From Impatiens glandulifera (Eukaryota; Streptophyta; Magnoliopsida; Ericales; Balsaminaceae): a stretch of DNA of 64,000 nt. The stretch is from contig NC_061866.1 in NCBI RefSeq assembly GCF_907164915.1, forward strand, positions 24,693,905-24,757,904, given 5' to 3'. The translations under genes were made by a program, and so were the position numbers. A model generated the notes under the pieces. That model was not told the origin of the DNA and made no database searches. It saw only the letters and a program-made list of their open reading frames with translations. This document shows, one piece after another, positions 1 through 10,429 of this stretch. Numbering within the stretch: the first letter of the stretch is position 1; each line of letters opens with the position of its first letter.

Positions 1-1375
1 ATCTGTTGTGTAGATCAAAGTATGATGCAGTATTACTTTCAACCGATTCATCGAAAACCACGTGAAGTGATTCCTCCATGGTTAAAGTTCTATTGTTGTA
101 CATTCTATATGCCTTACTCACTGCTGAGTAACCTAACATGATCCCAGTATCGATTTTTGCATCAAAAGCATAAAGATATGTTTTACCATTTATATGAATG
201 TAGCATTTATAACCAAAAATCTTGAGGTACTTAAGATTGGGAACCCTGTTAAAATAAACCTCATACGGTGTTTTGTTATGAAACTTGTTAATTAGAGACC
301 GGTTTTGTGTATAACATGTAGTGTTGATAGCCTCAGCCCAAAATTTCTGAGCAATGCCCAAATCGGCTATCATGGACCGTGCGGCTTCCTTGAGAGTCCG
401 GTTTCTTCTCTCGGCCAGGCCATTTTGTTGAGGAGTCCTAGCACTAGACAACTCGTGTCTAATGTTGTATTCATCAAGAAATGTGGTTAAGGTACTATTG
501 GTAAATTCGGTACCTCTATCACTTCTAATGCTATTAATGCGAGTTGATTTTTCATTTTGCAAACGTTTAAGCAGAGTAATCAAGTTTGATGCAGTTTCAC
601 GTTTGGATGGTAGGAATATTACCCATGTAAATCTAGAGTAATCATCAATAACTACCATGGTGTAAAGCATACCTCCTAGGCTAACGACCTGAATCGGTCC
701 AAATAAATCCATGTGGAGGAGATCTAAGCATCGGCTAGATTGGATATTTCCTTTACTCTTAAAGGTTGACTTAGTCTGTTTACCCATTTGACATGCTGAA
801 CAGACCTTATCTTTGTTAAATACTATATCGGGAATACCCTCAACTAGATTTTTACCGCGAATGTAGTTTAAGGTTTTCATGTTTAGATGGTTTAGTCTTT
901 TATGCCATAACTAGGTTTGATCAGTCTTAGCTATCATGCATATAGGGTGTTCTACTTTAGTTTTCCAGTCTACCTTGTAGATATTTCCTAGCCTATTTCT
1001 AGTTAGTAGTATAATCCCTTGTGAATTCTTAACTAAGCATGCATGTTTAAGAAATTCTACTGTGTATCCAGCATCACACATCTGACTAATGCTTAGCAAG
1101 TTAAAACGTAGGTTTTCAACTAAAAGTACGTTATCAATAGTTAAGTTACCATGGACAATCTTACCCTTGCCCACAGTTCTACCTTTTGAGTTGTCACCGA
1201 AAGTGATTAGTGCACCGGTTTCTATTCTGATGTTGGTTAGCAGGTTGTTGTTTCCGGTCATATGCCTGGAGAAACCGCTATCCAAGTACCATTCAGAATT
1301 TCCTAGCCGTTTCATTATATCCTGCAAAATGTACATATTTACAACTATTTGGTACCCACATTCACTTGGGTCCAC
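1..1375 (-). pseudogene. pol: copia pol (protease, integrase, start of linker), partial, one nonsense codon
   Basis: Starts at the ATG inside the end of gag (MDPSECGYQ, 14-nt overlap, +1 frame relative to gag). The aspartic protease motif is WYLDSGFSRHMTG. Next come the GAG-pre-integrase zinc-binding region (HKRLNH ... CSACQM) and the integrase core, with its catalytic D in HMDLFGP, D in RSDRGTEF and E in NGLAERR. The frame stays open to base 1 except for TAG at 911-913. The B copy has Trp at this place, so this is a single TGG to TAG change. RT and RNase H lie beyond the window. Recently inactivated, or read through; otherwise well preserved. Confidence 0.9.
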
Positions 1376-3170
1376 ATGCGATTAGTCCATTGGGTATCCA
1401 AACCTTGACAAACCGAACAACCTTCTTTGCTAAGGTTTTAACCGTCCTTTTGGCACTCGGTTTTGGGTATCTTGGTTTTTCTACAAAAGTCTTAAATGAG
1501 GGTGATCTCTGGTTTGACCTATGCGGTTGACGATTGGCTTTCCTATTTTTGAGAATGTCGGCTTTTCTTTTCTCAGGGTCAAGCCACTTCTCAGAGTCGG
1601 TTGGACCAACATAGTTGTATTTTAGTTTTTCTTCCCTGTAGTATGCGGTCAACTCTTCTTCAGCGGTCAGGGAGCTTTGAATGAATCTTATAAGAGGAAG
1701 GTTACTCCTTGTAAACCTTACTTTCTCTACGGGTTTTTGGTCTTTGGATCCATCCTTTGTGTATCCTAAGCCGAACATGCAAAAAGGATGTCTGTAATGA
1801 CTACACATTTTCTTTACCATGTCAATAGATCTCTTATATCCGGCCATCTTATACTGGAGTCGGGCATTTTCTTCTTCGGTCAGTTCTCTAGATGGTTCAC
1901 TAGACTGTTCGGTCCTAATTGGTGGTTCAGGTTCTAACTCGGTTTCTATGCTGGGGATTTCATCAGGTTCTATGATCTCTGGTTCGGTTATAGCGTATAC
2001 TTCTTGTTCTGTCGGAATGGGTACTATAGGATCGGTTCTAATGCTCAGTTGCTTAGGTAACATGGCTAATAGGTTCTTATACTCTTCTACCATGTCATTC
2101 AATGTATTATATAACTCATCTTTAGTAAATTCTTCACAAGGAGAGTCAAATACCTGTTCCTCGTTCTCCATGAGACATGTGAGTTCTTCATCAATATCAC
2201 TGTGAGCCCATAAGCTTCCTCCATCATCGGCTATCAGTGCTTTCTGAACTTCACTTCCTTCATCGGTTTTCTGGTAGTTGTTTCGGTTATCTTGGTTATC
2301 CGGTTTCCGGTTATCCCTCCTCGATTTTCTACATTCCCACTTAAAATGTCCCAAACAGTTACAGTTATAACACCTTACATTGGATTTATCGCCATAGTTG
2401 TAGTTTGTCGGTTGGTTTCTTTTCATAAACCTCCCAAACTTCTGTGCAAGCATAGCCATGGAATCCTCGGTGAACTGTTCAGCGGTTCTGATCGGTGCAG
2501 GTGCAGGAGCAACCGGTTCTGTGGATGTGATCAGTGCTCTGGTTGATGTTGAGGCCGAGACTTCTTCTTCAGTTCTAGATCTCATTTCAAACTCGTATGC
2601 CTTAAGATCTTCAAATACATCATGCAGCTTCATCTTGTTTAGGCAGTTTGATTCCCTCATCACCATTGTCTTTATGTCCCATGCACTTGGAAGAGATCTT
2701 AGTGCTTTCATGATAACCTCCTTGTTGTCATACCTCTTTCCAAGAGTTGCTAGCTCATCTAACACACCAGTGAACCGGTCACTGTACTCTTTTATTGTTT
2801 CTCCTGGTTTCATCTTGATGCTTTCAAACTTCTGAGTAGCTACCATTATCTTGTTTTCCTTTGTTCTTTCATTTCCCTCAAAGATCTGAATAACGGTGTC
2901 CCATGTCTCCTTTGCGGTTTTGCAGTCTCTGATCTTGCAGTATGTGTTTCTGTCCACACTGTTGGAGATCCGGTTTCTGGCATGGTTATCCAGGTTATTT
3001 CTTCTCCTATCTTCAGCTGTCCATTCCTTTCTGTCCTTGTCAATAATTATCGGTCCTTCGGCCAGAATGGACTCCATCTCATCATCCAAGGTGATTAAGT
3101 GTAGGTGCATGCGTGCCTTCCAGTTGGCAAAGTCATCACCTTCTAGCATATGGGGCCTATCGAAAGACAT
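1362..3170 (-). CDS. gag: copia Gag polyprotein (UBN2 type, CCHC zinc knuckle), intact
   Basis: 602 codons, fully open. Gag builds the cytoplasmic virus-like particle and binds the element RNA. Residues 1-200 match the UBN2/copia gag pattern (FANW, LHLITLDDEM, AEDRRRNNLDNHA, EGNERTKENK, LRSLPSAWDIK). A CX2CX4HX4C knuckle lies at residues 267-280 (CYNCNCLGHFKWEC). The long acidic part, about 315-450, is followed by a basic C-terminus ending in VWIPNGLIACGPK, which is conserved in the other copies. The start is the first ATG after the primer site. The end overlaps pol by 14 nt in a different frame. No lesion seen. Confidence 0.93.
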   Translation of the reverse strand: MSFDRPHMLEGDDFANWKARMHLHLITLDDEMESILAEGPIIIDKDRKEWTAEDRRRNNLDNHARNRISNSVDRNTYCKIRDCKTAKETWDTVIQIFEGNERTKENKIMVATQKFESIKMKPGETIKEYSDRFTGVLDELATLGKRYDNKEVIMKALRSLPSAWDIKTMVMRESNCLNKMKLHDVFEDLKAYEFEMRSRTEEEVSASTSTRALITSTEPVAPAPAPIRTAEQFTEDSMAMLAQKFGRFMKRNQPTNYNYGDKSNVRCYNCNCLGHFKWECRKSRRDNRKPDNQDNRNNYQKTDEGSEVQKALIADDGGSLWAHSDIDEELTCLMENEEQVFDSPCEEFTKDELYNTLNDMVEEYKNLLAMLPKQLSIRTDPIVPIPTEQEVYAITEPEIIEPDEIPSIETELEPEPPIRTEQSSEPSRELTEEENARLQYKMAGYKRSIDMVKKMCSHYRHPFCMFGLGYTKDGSKDQKPVEKVRFTRSNLPLIRFIQSSLTAEEELTAYYREEKLKYNYVGPTDSEKWLDPEKRKADILKNRKANRQPHRSNQRSPSFKTFVEKPRYPKPSAKRTVKTLAKKVVRFVKVWIPNGLIACGPK

Positions 3171-3195
3171 GCTTGCTTGAGTATTGAAACTAACT

Positions 3196-3207
3196 GCTCT
3201 GATACCA
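3196..3207 (-). promoter_or_regulatory. primer binding site (tRNA-iMet), element A
   Basis: Minus-strand TGGTATCAGAGC, complementary to the 3' end of initiator tRNA-Met, two bases from the LTR end CCTAACA. It primes minus-strand DNA synthesis. This perfect copia site fixes the LTR boundary. Confidence 0.95.
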
Positions 3208-3209
3208 AT

Positions 3210-4538
3210 TGTTAGGATCTAGGTCGCGGCTGGAGGACCGGGGTTGGGCCGGTTAGCGCGTCTCACTCAAAGGGTGGTGGTTAATCTGGTTAGAGATTAA
3301 CACCGGGGTTTCAATACAACACAAACTGTCACAAACCCTTGAACTAGGTTCAAGCGCGGAAGAGGTTTGTTTCAAGTTGAAGCAGCACACTTGTATGATA
3401 GGCAGAACCGGTTTCGGATGATGAAGGTTTGAAAAATTGATGGGTCGGTTTTTGTAACCTGGCGGTCCGATTTGAATAGAGTTAAATAGGTTAGAGCGGT
3501 GTCAATCTGTTAGAAAATGGAACCGGCAGAAAGTAAGTAACAAGACAGATTTTATGGATGTTCGGAGATAAAGCTCCTACGTCACCCCTTCCTCTCGAAA
3601 CCGCGAGAAGGATATTCAATAAGAATACAAGTACAATCCGATCGAGACTTATTTTCTGCTCGATAACACTCTTACAATTTACACCGAAATTGTAGAATAC
3701 ACACTTCAATTTTAGCCCTTAGGCTTTCTCTAGAGATAGAACACACTGTTTTCACTTGTAAATTAAATGCTCGCTGTATTGCTCGTGTCTCACTGTGTGT
3801 CCCTCTTAGAATCTCTCTTTGTTGTCGCACTTGTCCCACATTTACTCTTCTTCAACTGCCTCTTTTATAGGTGAAATATGCCAACGGTCATATTTCACTT
3901 CCTTGAATCTGATTGGCTGAGCAGAGGTTCAGTGATTCAGTGATTCAGTGTTTCAGACCCTGCGGACAATTGTTCAGACCTGGCGGTTAATCACACAGAC
4001 TTGGTAGTCTGTTCTTCCGGTGTGTAAGACAAACCTGCTAGGTTTGTCTTTTACTCAATGTGGACATTGTCTGTTAAACAGTTGTCTGTACTTGGAAGAT
4101 CTCCTTTCTGACTTATCCCGAAGTGGAAAGATCCTGTAGGACTGTCTTCTGCAGCCTGCAGACTTTCCTCAGACTTGTATGGATATGGAAGTGTTCAGTT
4201 TGTTCCTTTGGTATCATTCTCAACAGATACCCGAATTGTCTTCTTGTACTGGTCGGTCATTCGACTTAACCGGATGGCTTCCGGTGTGAGTGGTTTAACC
4301 GGACAGCTTCCGGTTATTCCTCTGCCTTGTGGCTGATCGACTGTCTGATGTTTCCGGTTTTAAGCTTTGACCGATCCTTTCTTTGTGCGGTCATGTTCCA
4401 AGTGTTCCTGGTCAGTTTAGTAGCTTGATCGGCTAGTCTTCTTAGCCAGTTTATTTGTTTGACCGGTCTGGTTCCTTGTTCCTGCATGGAAGGTTTATTT
4501 AAGTTAAGTTCTGTGAACCGGTCTAATTTTATCTAACA
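3210..4538 (-). repeat. 5' LTR of element A, 1329 bp (short form)
   Basis: In plus orientation it runs from TGTTAGGATC to ATCTAACA, so the element strand starts TGTTAGAT and ends CCTAACA. The TATA box is ctataaaaga on the minus strand at 3861-3870. The R/U5 part carries the block shared by all copia LTRs here (3551-3612: TCCGAACATCC, TGACGTAGG and a GC-rich hairpin). U3 (about 4240-4530) is dense in CCGGTT/AACCGG words. It lacks the roughly 180-bp U3 extension seen in the solo LTR at 43885. Confidence 0.92.
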
Positions 4539-4897
4539 ATGACCAAATAGTTAATAACGCTGAAGTTTAGCAAGATCAAGCTATTTCACAACAAGTAGTT
4601 GACACTTAGGACATTGCCGAGGAAACTGGTCAGTCTAACATTGATCAGCCTATCGGTTAGTCAAATGATGATCAAATAATCGGTCGGTCAGAAAGCACTT
4701 CAGGACCGAACTTCAAATGGAATAAAAATCATTCTCCTGAGCTAATTATAGGTAACCCCTCTACACCCATTAGAACTAGGCATCAACTATTGGAAAAATA
4801 TGCAAATTCCGCATTCATTTCACAGATTGAACCTAAAAAGGTGGAGCAAGCATTGCTTTATCCCGATTGGATTTTAGTAATGCAAGAGAAACTAAAT
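4539..4897 (+). pseudogene. copia pol fragment (integrase-RT linker), remnant
   Basis: Plus-strand reading gives degraded text like the integrase-RT linker of the other copies (GPNFKWNKNHSPELIIGNP, then [14 protein letters not shown] and PDWILVMQEKLN, the start of RT), with stops further upstream. Its left side was cut by element A. At 4898 homology stops where TGTTGGGTCC begins. It is probably the host copy into which A and the next sequence inserted. Closest in wording to the C/D pol copies. Confidence 0.75.
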
Positions 4898-5044
4898 TGT
4901 TGGGTCCAATTATTTTAACTAAGTGTTGAAATAATTTAACCACCTAGATTTTGATGATGAAATAACTTATGAGTTTTGATATAGGTGTATTGAAACAATA
5001 TGTCATAAGACTTGGATCTAATGAGGGTTTTAGACCGATTTTGG

Positions 5045-5515
5045 CTTTCATTGCATAAGATTAGACTTACAGTCTAACTCATCGGAGTTAGACATGTATT
5101 CTAATAGACGTGTAATTAGACGGATGGTCTAATAGATACACGGAATTAGACGTAAGTCTAATGCATAAAATTAGACGTAAGTATAATGCACGGAATTAGA
5201 CGTACAGTCTAACTCATCGGAGTTAGACGTGTAGTCTAATGAATGTAAAGAATTAGACGTAAGTCTAATGAATACACGGAATTAGACGTAAGTCTAATAT
5301 GTTTGTAATTAGACGGGTAGTCTAATTTATGCGGAATTAGACGTGCAGTCTAACTCAGTGGAGTTAGACGTACAGTCTAATAATTAGTGAATAATTAGAC
5401 GCGTAGTCTAATTAGTGAAAGTTAGACATGCGTCTAACTCCTTCAGACAAGTCTGAGGTAGAACCGGAATTAGACGTGTAGTCTAACTCAGTGGAGTTAG
5501 ACGTGCAGTCTAATA
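5045..5515. repeat. array of about 15 TTAGAC-loop-GTCTAA palindromes
   Basis: Units of about 18-19 bp, (A/G)TTAGAC + 4-6 nt (often GTAA, GTGTA or GTACA) + GTCTAA(C/T), recur every 25-35 bp with variable spacers, often ending in CGG or GTGG. Each unit can fold into a perfect 6-7 bp stem. Several (5280, 5330, 5360, 5480) are perfect in both arms. Spacers vary more than the arms, so the arms look conserved beyond simple tandem copying. Confidence 0.85.
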
Positions 5516-5904
5516 GTTATTGAATAATGGTTATTTACCAAAATGTGTAAATAGTTTATTTTGTAGGTGATGCAGGAGGATCGCAGGAAGGAAGCTAGAA
5601 GAGTACTCCTCTTAGTACACAACTTGGAAGATCAACAATGGCATTTTCCATTCTGGAAGAATAAATGTTTTCATTTGTTAAAAATGTTTTTGGTCTTTGG
5701 AACACAAAAATTGTTTATTAAACTCTAATGTCTATATTCATAATAAGAAGGAAAAATTACTTTGAAAGTAAAAATACTCTCTAGACGAATATCCTTAATC
5801 GGTCTAAATAGACAAGGATGTCTAAAAGAAACAGTGTGTACTTAGATGTATTTTTGCTCATAATCGATACATCTAAGTCTATATGTTGATGTGTTATACC
5901 TACA

Positions 5905-6115
5905 CGATTAGACGGACACGTCTAATAGACGTTAGAAGTTTTTACGTCATGAGCAAAAGGATTTTCACGTCTAATCAACACACATCTAACACGTGGTGTT
6001 TATGCGGAATTAGACGTACACGTCTAATAAACAGTAGACGGATTTTTATAGACACAGAATTAGATGCGTGCGTCTAATAGATTCATCCGTCTAATAGACG
6101 TGTGTTATATGGATA
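5905..6115. repeat. second TTAGAC/GTCTAA cluster
   Basis: Looser cluster of the same words (ATTAGACG...CGTCTAAT, with loops such as GACA and TACA). About five units, more degraded than the 5045-5515 array, about 260 bp before the TATA box of the accessory gene. Confidence 0.7.
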
Positions 6116-6374
6116 TGTGGATTAAGAAAAACATCTAACTACGTGCCGATTAGACTGATCAAGGACAGCTGTCCCACGTTGAGATCTATCTGCTTTTCCC
6201 GCTCAAAACATCAAACAATCATCTCTTATTAACATGAAGACCCATGTCTATCATGTTGGACAAAAGGACTGATATACCCTCATTTATAATGATGACTTCT
6301 TGAAAAAGAACGTCTAACATTTATTAATGGGTCATACCCTAGAATAGACGGTATTCTGTATTTCCCTCTTTCAT

Positions 6375-6384
6375 CTATATAAGG
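6375..6384 (+). promoter_or_regulatory. TATA-like box of accessory gene at 6505
   Basis: ctatataagg, 121-130 bp before the ATG at 6505. Same placement as in front of the accessory genes of elements B and D. Confidence 0.6.
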
Positions 6385-6504
6385 ACATTACTGCATGAAT
6401 TTGAAAGCTTTCAATCCTTCAAAATTCCTAAGAACCCTAGCTTTCTTTGCATTTCTCTCACTAAAACTCTCTGAAATCCTGTGTCTATTCATATTATTTC
6501 GAAA

Positions 6505-9048
6505 ATGGTGAAGAAAATCACTCTCGGTCACTATACATTGCAGGTGTATTTTCCATCGGTGTATACGTTTGATCAACCGGAGATGGTGAAGATGTTCCAA
6601 ACCCTAGAATATTCTTCAAAACGAAAACTATGGTGGTGAATCCATCGTAGCAACCGTCAACGGAACAGAGTTTTCTTTCGACGAAGATGTTTATGCGGAG
6701 TTCTTTGAACTTCCGACGGACGGTCATCTATTCGACTTGCTTCTCACTTCAGAAATCATGGAGGAGATGAAGACAACCTTCTCTGCAGATGGTTCGAAGA
6801 TCCATGTGAATGGATTCAAGAAGGTATTCAAACCGCATTTCATTCTTCTGAACGACGTGGTGGCGAAGGCGCTACAAGGAAAAGCTGGTTCCTTCAATCT
6901 CTATAGTCAAGACCGTTTTGACTATATGTGTGTTATCTCAAAAGGAATCCAGGTAAACTGGGTTCATACCATTTTCCAGAACTTGTGCTATTCTATCAGT
7001 CAGACGAACAAAGAAAGTATAACATATACGGCTCAACTGAGTCACTTGTTAAAGCATTTGGGGGTTCCTGTTGGTGAACCGGTACAGATCAACTCTCCAA
7101 AAGTATTTACTGCTCTTATAGTGGTTAGCACGCTGACGAGGTTGAAGAGCAACCTTAAATCTGCATCTGGTGCTTCTAGTTACCAGACCGGTGGAAAACC
7201 CTCCACCCGATCAAAGACTTCTACTTCTGTTTTCTCAACAGGGGAAAAGAGAACGAAAACTGTGAATGAATCGGAGGCCAGTTCCTCCAGTCTAAAAAGT
7301 CCAAACAAGAAAGACTCTGAATCTGTTGATTCAAGGGTGAAGCAAGGTCCATGCGTACTTGCTGTAACTCCAATGTCATAATTATCCTCTCCCTCAACCT
7401 TTTTTAGGAAACCTTCGAGGTCTTGTGCCTCAAAGGAGAAGAAGACAAGGGCGCCCCGTGCATCTAAATCTGCAAAGGTGAAGTCTTCTAAATCTTTGGC
7501 CGCTGTGCCTAAATTTGGTGTGCCAGTAGTGGAACAAGCTGAATCTATATTCTCTCCTTTGAGAGAATCTGCTGAAGGGACTACTGTTGAGTCAGCCGGT
7601 CCAAATGATGAAACTGTTGACAGGATTGAGTCTCCTGTTGTTCAAACTGATCTTGTAACCGCCGGTGCTATAGAGTCATCGCAACCAGAACAAGGTGATG
7701 TTCTTACCCTTGTGGCTGGTGAACCCATTATTCCAGTTCCTAAAGATTCATTGGTAGCTGGGAAAGTTGTTTGTATGGAGCTTCCTGCTGAGCTTTGTAA
7801 GAAAACACAATCTGCGTTCGAACTTATGCGTTCTAGAAAACGGGCAGATGGAATCGTGATCGGTGAACCAAGACCTGCTCCAAAACCCGTAGAGGTTATC
7901 GGAAAAGGTAAATCTATTGTAATTCAATTTCCTGAAAAGGTATCAGAGGCAACAGGAATCATTGACCTCATTTTAGATCAAGTTAAAGTTCTTACTGTTG
8001 AGAAATTGGGAATTTATGAATCTTGGTCCATGGAGAGGCTGTCTTCCAAGTACAACGATTCTTTGTCAAACGCTGCCATAACTAAAGAATGGAAGAAGAG
8101 GGTGGCAAACGAGAAGAATGTTTTGAAATGGGCAAGAACTTCAGAAGTTGGCGAGGCTCTTAAGAAAAGAGAACTGGAGGAAGCTTGCATATTTGGAAAA
8201 GCTCTTTTTCCAATTTTCGAAGCCAGGAAAGCTAATTTCAATCCTGATGTGAAAGGAGCTGATGTTGAAATGAAGGTATTGAAGAAGTTGAACGATATCC
8301 TGGCGCCGATTGCTCTGGCGCAGAACCTCTCAATGAAGAAGAAGCTATGGATATTCCAGATGCTGATAATGATGCTGATGAGCTGGATGTTGCTCTCTTG
8401 ATGGAATTCGGGAATCTTTCTGCCGAATAGAGACGCATTCTAGATCAACCCTTTCATGAAAATTTGACTGTCCAAGAGTCTGAACAAGCTCTTGAGACAA
8501 ATGAAGAAGAAGTTATCATAGAAGATGTGACTGAGGAGTCTTTTAAAGCTCCTATAGAAGAAAATGTGATTTTAACCCCTGTTGCGAGAATAGAGGTTGT
8601 TCAAGAGAAATTGGCCGAGGATACTCAGCCAGAAACTTCCAGAACTGAGGGGGAACCCTCTAAAGAGAAAGTCAATGAAGAAGAAAGTTCCTCATCTGAG
8701 GAGGAACAGGATCAGCAAGCAACTTTTGTGAAGCCCCGTCTATTTCCCAACACCATTGTGGGAAATGTTCACGAAAACCTCAATAATCCTATTCACTACT
8801 CTGGAAATCTGCTTGAGAGATTTCAGAGAGCTGAAGAAGAAATCTTAGAAGAAGAGCGAGAAGAAGCTGCTAAGAAAGCCGAAATGAATCAACCGGAGCA
8901 ATCCTTACAGGTTCATACAAACTTTGAGCCTATTCAAAGCATGGCAGCGGAATCCGAAGAAATCTCGTCTCATGAAGAGTCATGTGCCGGAGGAAACAAA
9001 GTGTTAAGATCTATGAGGTCTATGGTTTTTTTCTTCCCAAAACATTGA
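6505..9048 (+). pseudogene. copia accessory gene, long type (domain plus acidic/basic tail), decayed
   Basis: Start ATG at 6505 (MVKKITLGHYTLQV), the usual N-terminus of this family. The frame breaks near 6610-6640 and continues one frame over (ATVNGTEF, FFELPTDG, ALQGKAGSF, VNWVHTIFQ) to TAA at 7379. It resumes in the same frame with a Lys/Arg-rich stretch (about 7430-7500), shifts again near 8325, meets TAG near 8428, and ends at 9048. It matches ORF3 of B and D: the 200-residue domain, a basic nuclear-signal-like part, then a long Glu-rich, coiled-coil-prone tail. Two frameshifts and two nonsense codons. Function unknown; no membrane segment seen. Confidence 0.8.
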
Positions 9049-9429
9049 GTTCTAAACCTCTCTTTTCTCTTGCATATGAGTGATGAAGTGTTTTTCTTAA
9101 TTCTTGGTTCTTGGTCTTGCTTTATTATTTGGGTTTTATTGCAGTTTTTTTTCAAAATCTTATTTGGAGAGTTACTCTTTTGGATAATCGTTTAAGACAA
9201 AAAGAGTTATGACCGATATCTTTTCTATAGAAGTTTTTATGAAATCGTCAAGTTATGTTTTTAAGATTATCACTTTTGGTAGGAAGTGACGATCTTTACT
9301 TAGTCATAATTGCCTCCTAAAATCATATGTATCTATAGTGCAATGGATGTTTATTAAAGAGTATTTATTGACTGATGCATCACATCAAGGTGATAGTATT
9401 CGAACATATGGCCCTCTGTACCCAATTCA
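9049..9429. other. no gene seen; downstream flank of accessory gene
   Basis: T-rich sequence with no recognisable coding or repeat. Possibly the 3' untranslated part of the preceding gene and the junction to the gypsy remnant. Confidence 0.4.
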
Positions 9430-9639
9430 TAGTAGGGATCAAGGTTTTCCTTATTTATCAAAAGTTTTTCTCCTTTTTTTTTAAAGGAATGAGAATATTA
9501 TTTATTTAAGACCCGACCTACAAAGATGTAGGTTGCCTACGTATCTTTTCTCTTCCTTTTATTTTTGTGTTGAGAAGAATTAAGTCATTGGTAGTTCAGA
9601 ACTGATTCATTTGTCTAGTGGCGCAAGTTTTACAAAATT

Positions 9640-9960
9640 TGGATCAGTTTATGTGGAAATATGCTTCTTTCAAGGTTAAGTTCAAAATCGTTCTACGCAT
9701 AGTTTTATATTATACAAAATATTTTTTAAGTGCGTCAAGATTGCTCGAAGTAATGAATTATTCTCCTTCTATAGTAGATAGGCGAACTACTCCTCTAAAG
9801 AGTATTTTATTGACCGAAAATGGTCCTTCCCATTGGGGACGAAACTTTCCCCTAGTGTCTAAGAGTTCTCAGATTCATTTGCGAACCAGGTCACATTCTT
9901 TGAGGTTATTGGGTTTTACATTTTTGTTGAAGGTGTTTGACATAGGCTTGAGTTTTTTAT
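9640..9960 (-). pseudogene. gypsy integrase C-terminal part, fragment
   Basis: The minus strand reads text like the gypsy integrase C-terminal domain (LRGKFRPKWEGPFSV). The plus-strand open frame over the same bases is only its antisense shadow. Confidence 0.65.
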
Positions 9961-10237
9961 AGAGTATTTAACCTCTTTTTTTCCATTAATGTCAGTTGAT
10001 CATATCAAGATTTGTGCCAATCTTCTACGATAACATGGATTTCTAAGAATATTCTCTAATTTAAAATCTCGATTTCAATTGGTTGTATGACTTCTATGTC
10101 GTAAACTAGTGAGTAAAGGGTTTCTTCCGTCAAGGTTCGAGCAGTTGTACGATATCCCCATAAGGCATATGGAAGCTTTTGATGTTAGTACTTATACATG
10201 TTTTTCATCTTCTTAATGATCCTAATCACATTTTTGT

Positions 10238-10429
10238 TCATCGCTTCAAACGCACCATTGGTTTGGGTCTGTAGTGTGATGACTTATGATATTCAATTTT
10301 GAATTCATCGAGCAATTGTAATAATTTTCTTTTGAAGTATCGGTCATTGTCTGAAATCAAGGCGTGGGGGACTGCATATCTAGAGATGATGCTAGTGCGG
10401 ATGAATTTTGCCACATGAGATGATTTCAA
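10238..10429 (-). pseudogene. gypsy integrase core, fragment
   Basis: 63 codons including VAKFIRTSIISRYAVPHALISDN, then LLDEFKIEYHKSSHYRP, the second catalytic Asp and the following helix of gypsy integrase (SDN and H-x-S-x-x-Y-x-P motifs). The usual QTNG with the catalytic Glu after it is lost. Flanking bases (10430-10700) carry more broken integrase text. Confidence 0.75.

Larger units (their letters stand above)
1..4538 (-). mobile_element. Ty1-copia element A, 5' part, cut by window start
   Basis: Read on the minus strand: 5' LTR (4538 to 3210), primer site, gag, then protease and integrase of pol, running off the window at base 1. The order and the tRNA-iMet primer site are those of copia. 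The LTR resembles the solo LTR at 43885 and the LTRs of element D, so all three belong to one family. Gag is fully open and the visible pol has one nonsense codon, so it is fairly young. It sits in an older copia fragment that resumes at 4539; the 5-bp duplicate would be atgac at 4539-4543, but the left end is outside the window. Confidence 0.93.
4898..6374 (+). repeat. non-coding LTR- or spacer-like region with TTAGAC hairpins
   Basis: Begins TGTTGGGTCC, an LTR-like start, directly after the pol fragment. No gene seen. It holds two clusters of imperfect palindromes built on TTAGAC...GTCTAA, followed by a TCTAACTACGT word. That word also follows the hairpins in the C LTR (57560) and near 63128 (in the form TCCAACTACGT). 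It is therefore U3-type sequence of the C-like family or the spacer before its accessory gene. No matching second LTR or target duplication was found in the window, so its boundaries are unsure. Confidence 0.55.

Noticed and set aside
3491..3709. Small LTR ORF with RGDVG-x-x-SPNIHK text, open in A, B and D
   Set aside because: The nucleotide block is conserved at all codon positions, and C has a stop there; conservation is better explained by an RNA or DNA signal.
5045..5515. CRISPR-like array
   Set aside because: Repeats are short palindromes with irregular spacing in plant transposon DNA, with no cas genes; eukaryotic context.
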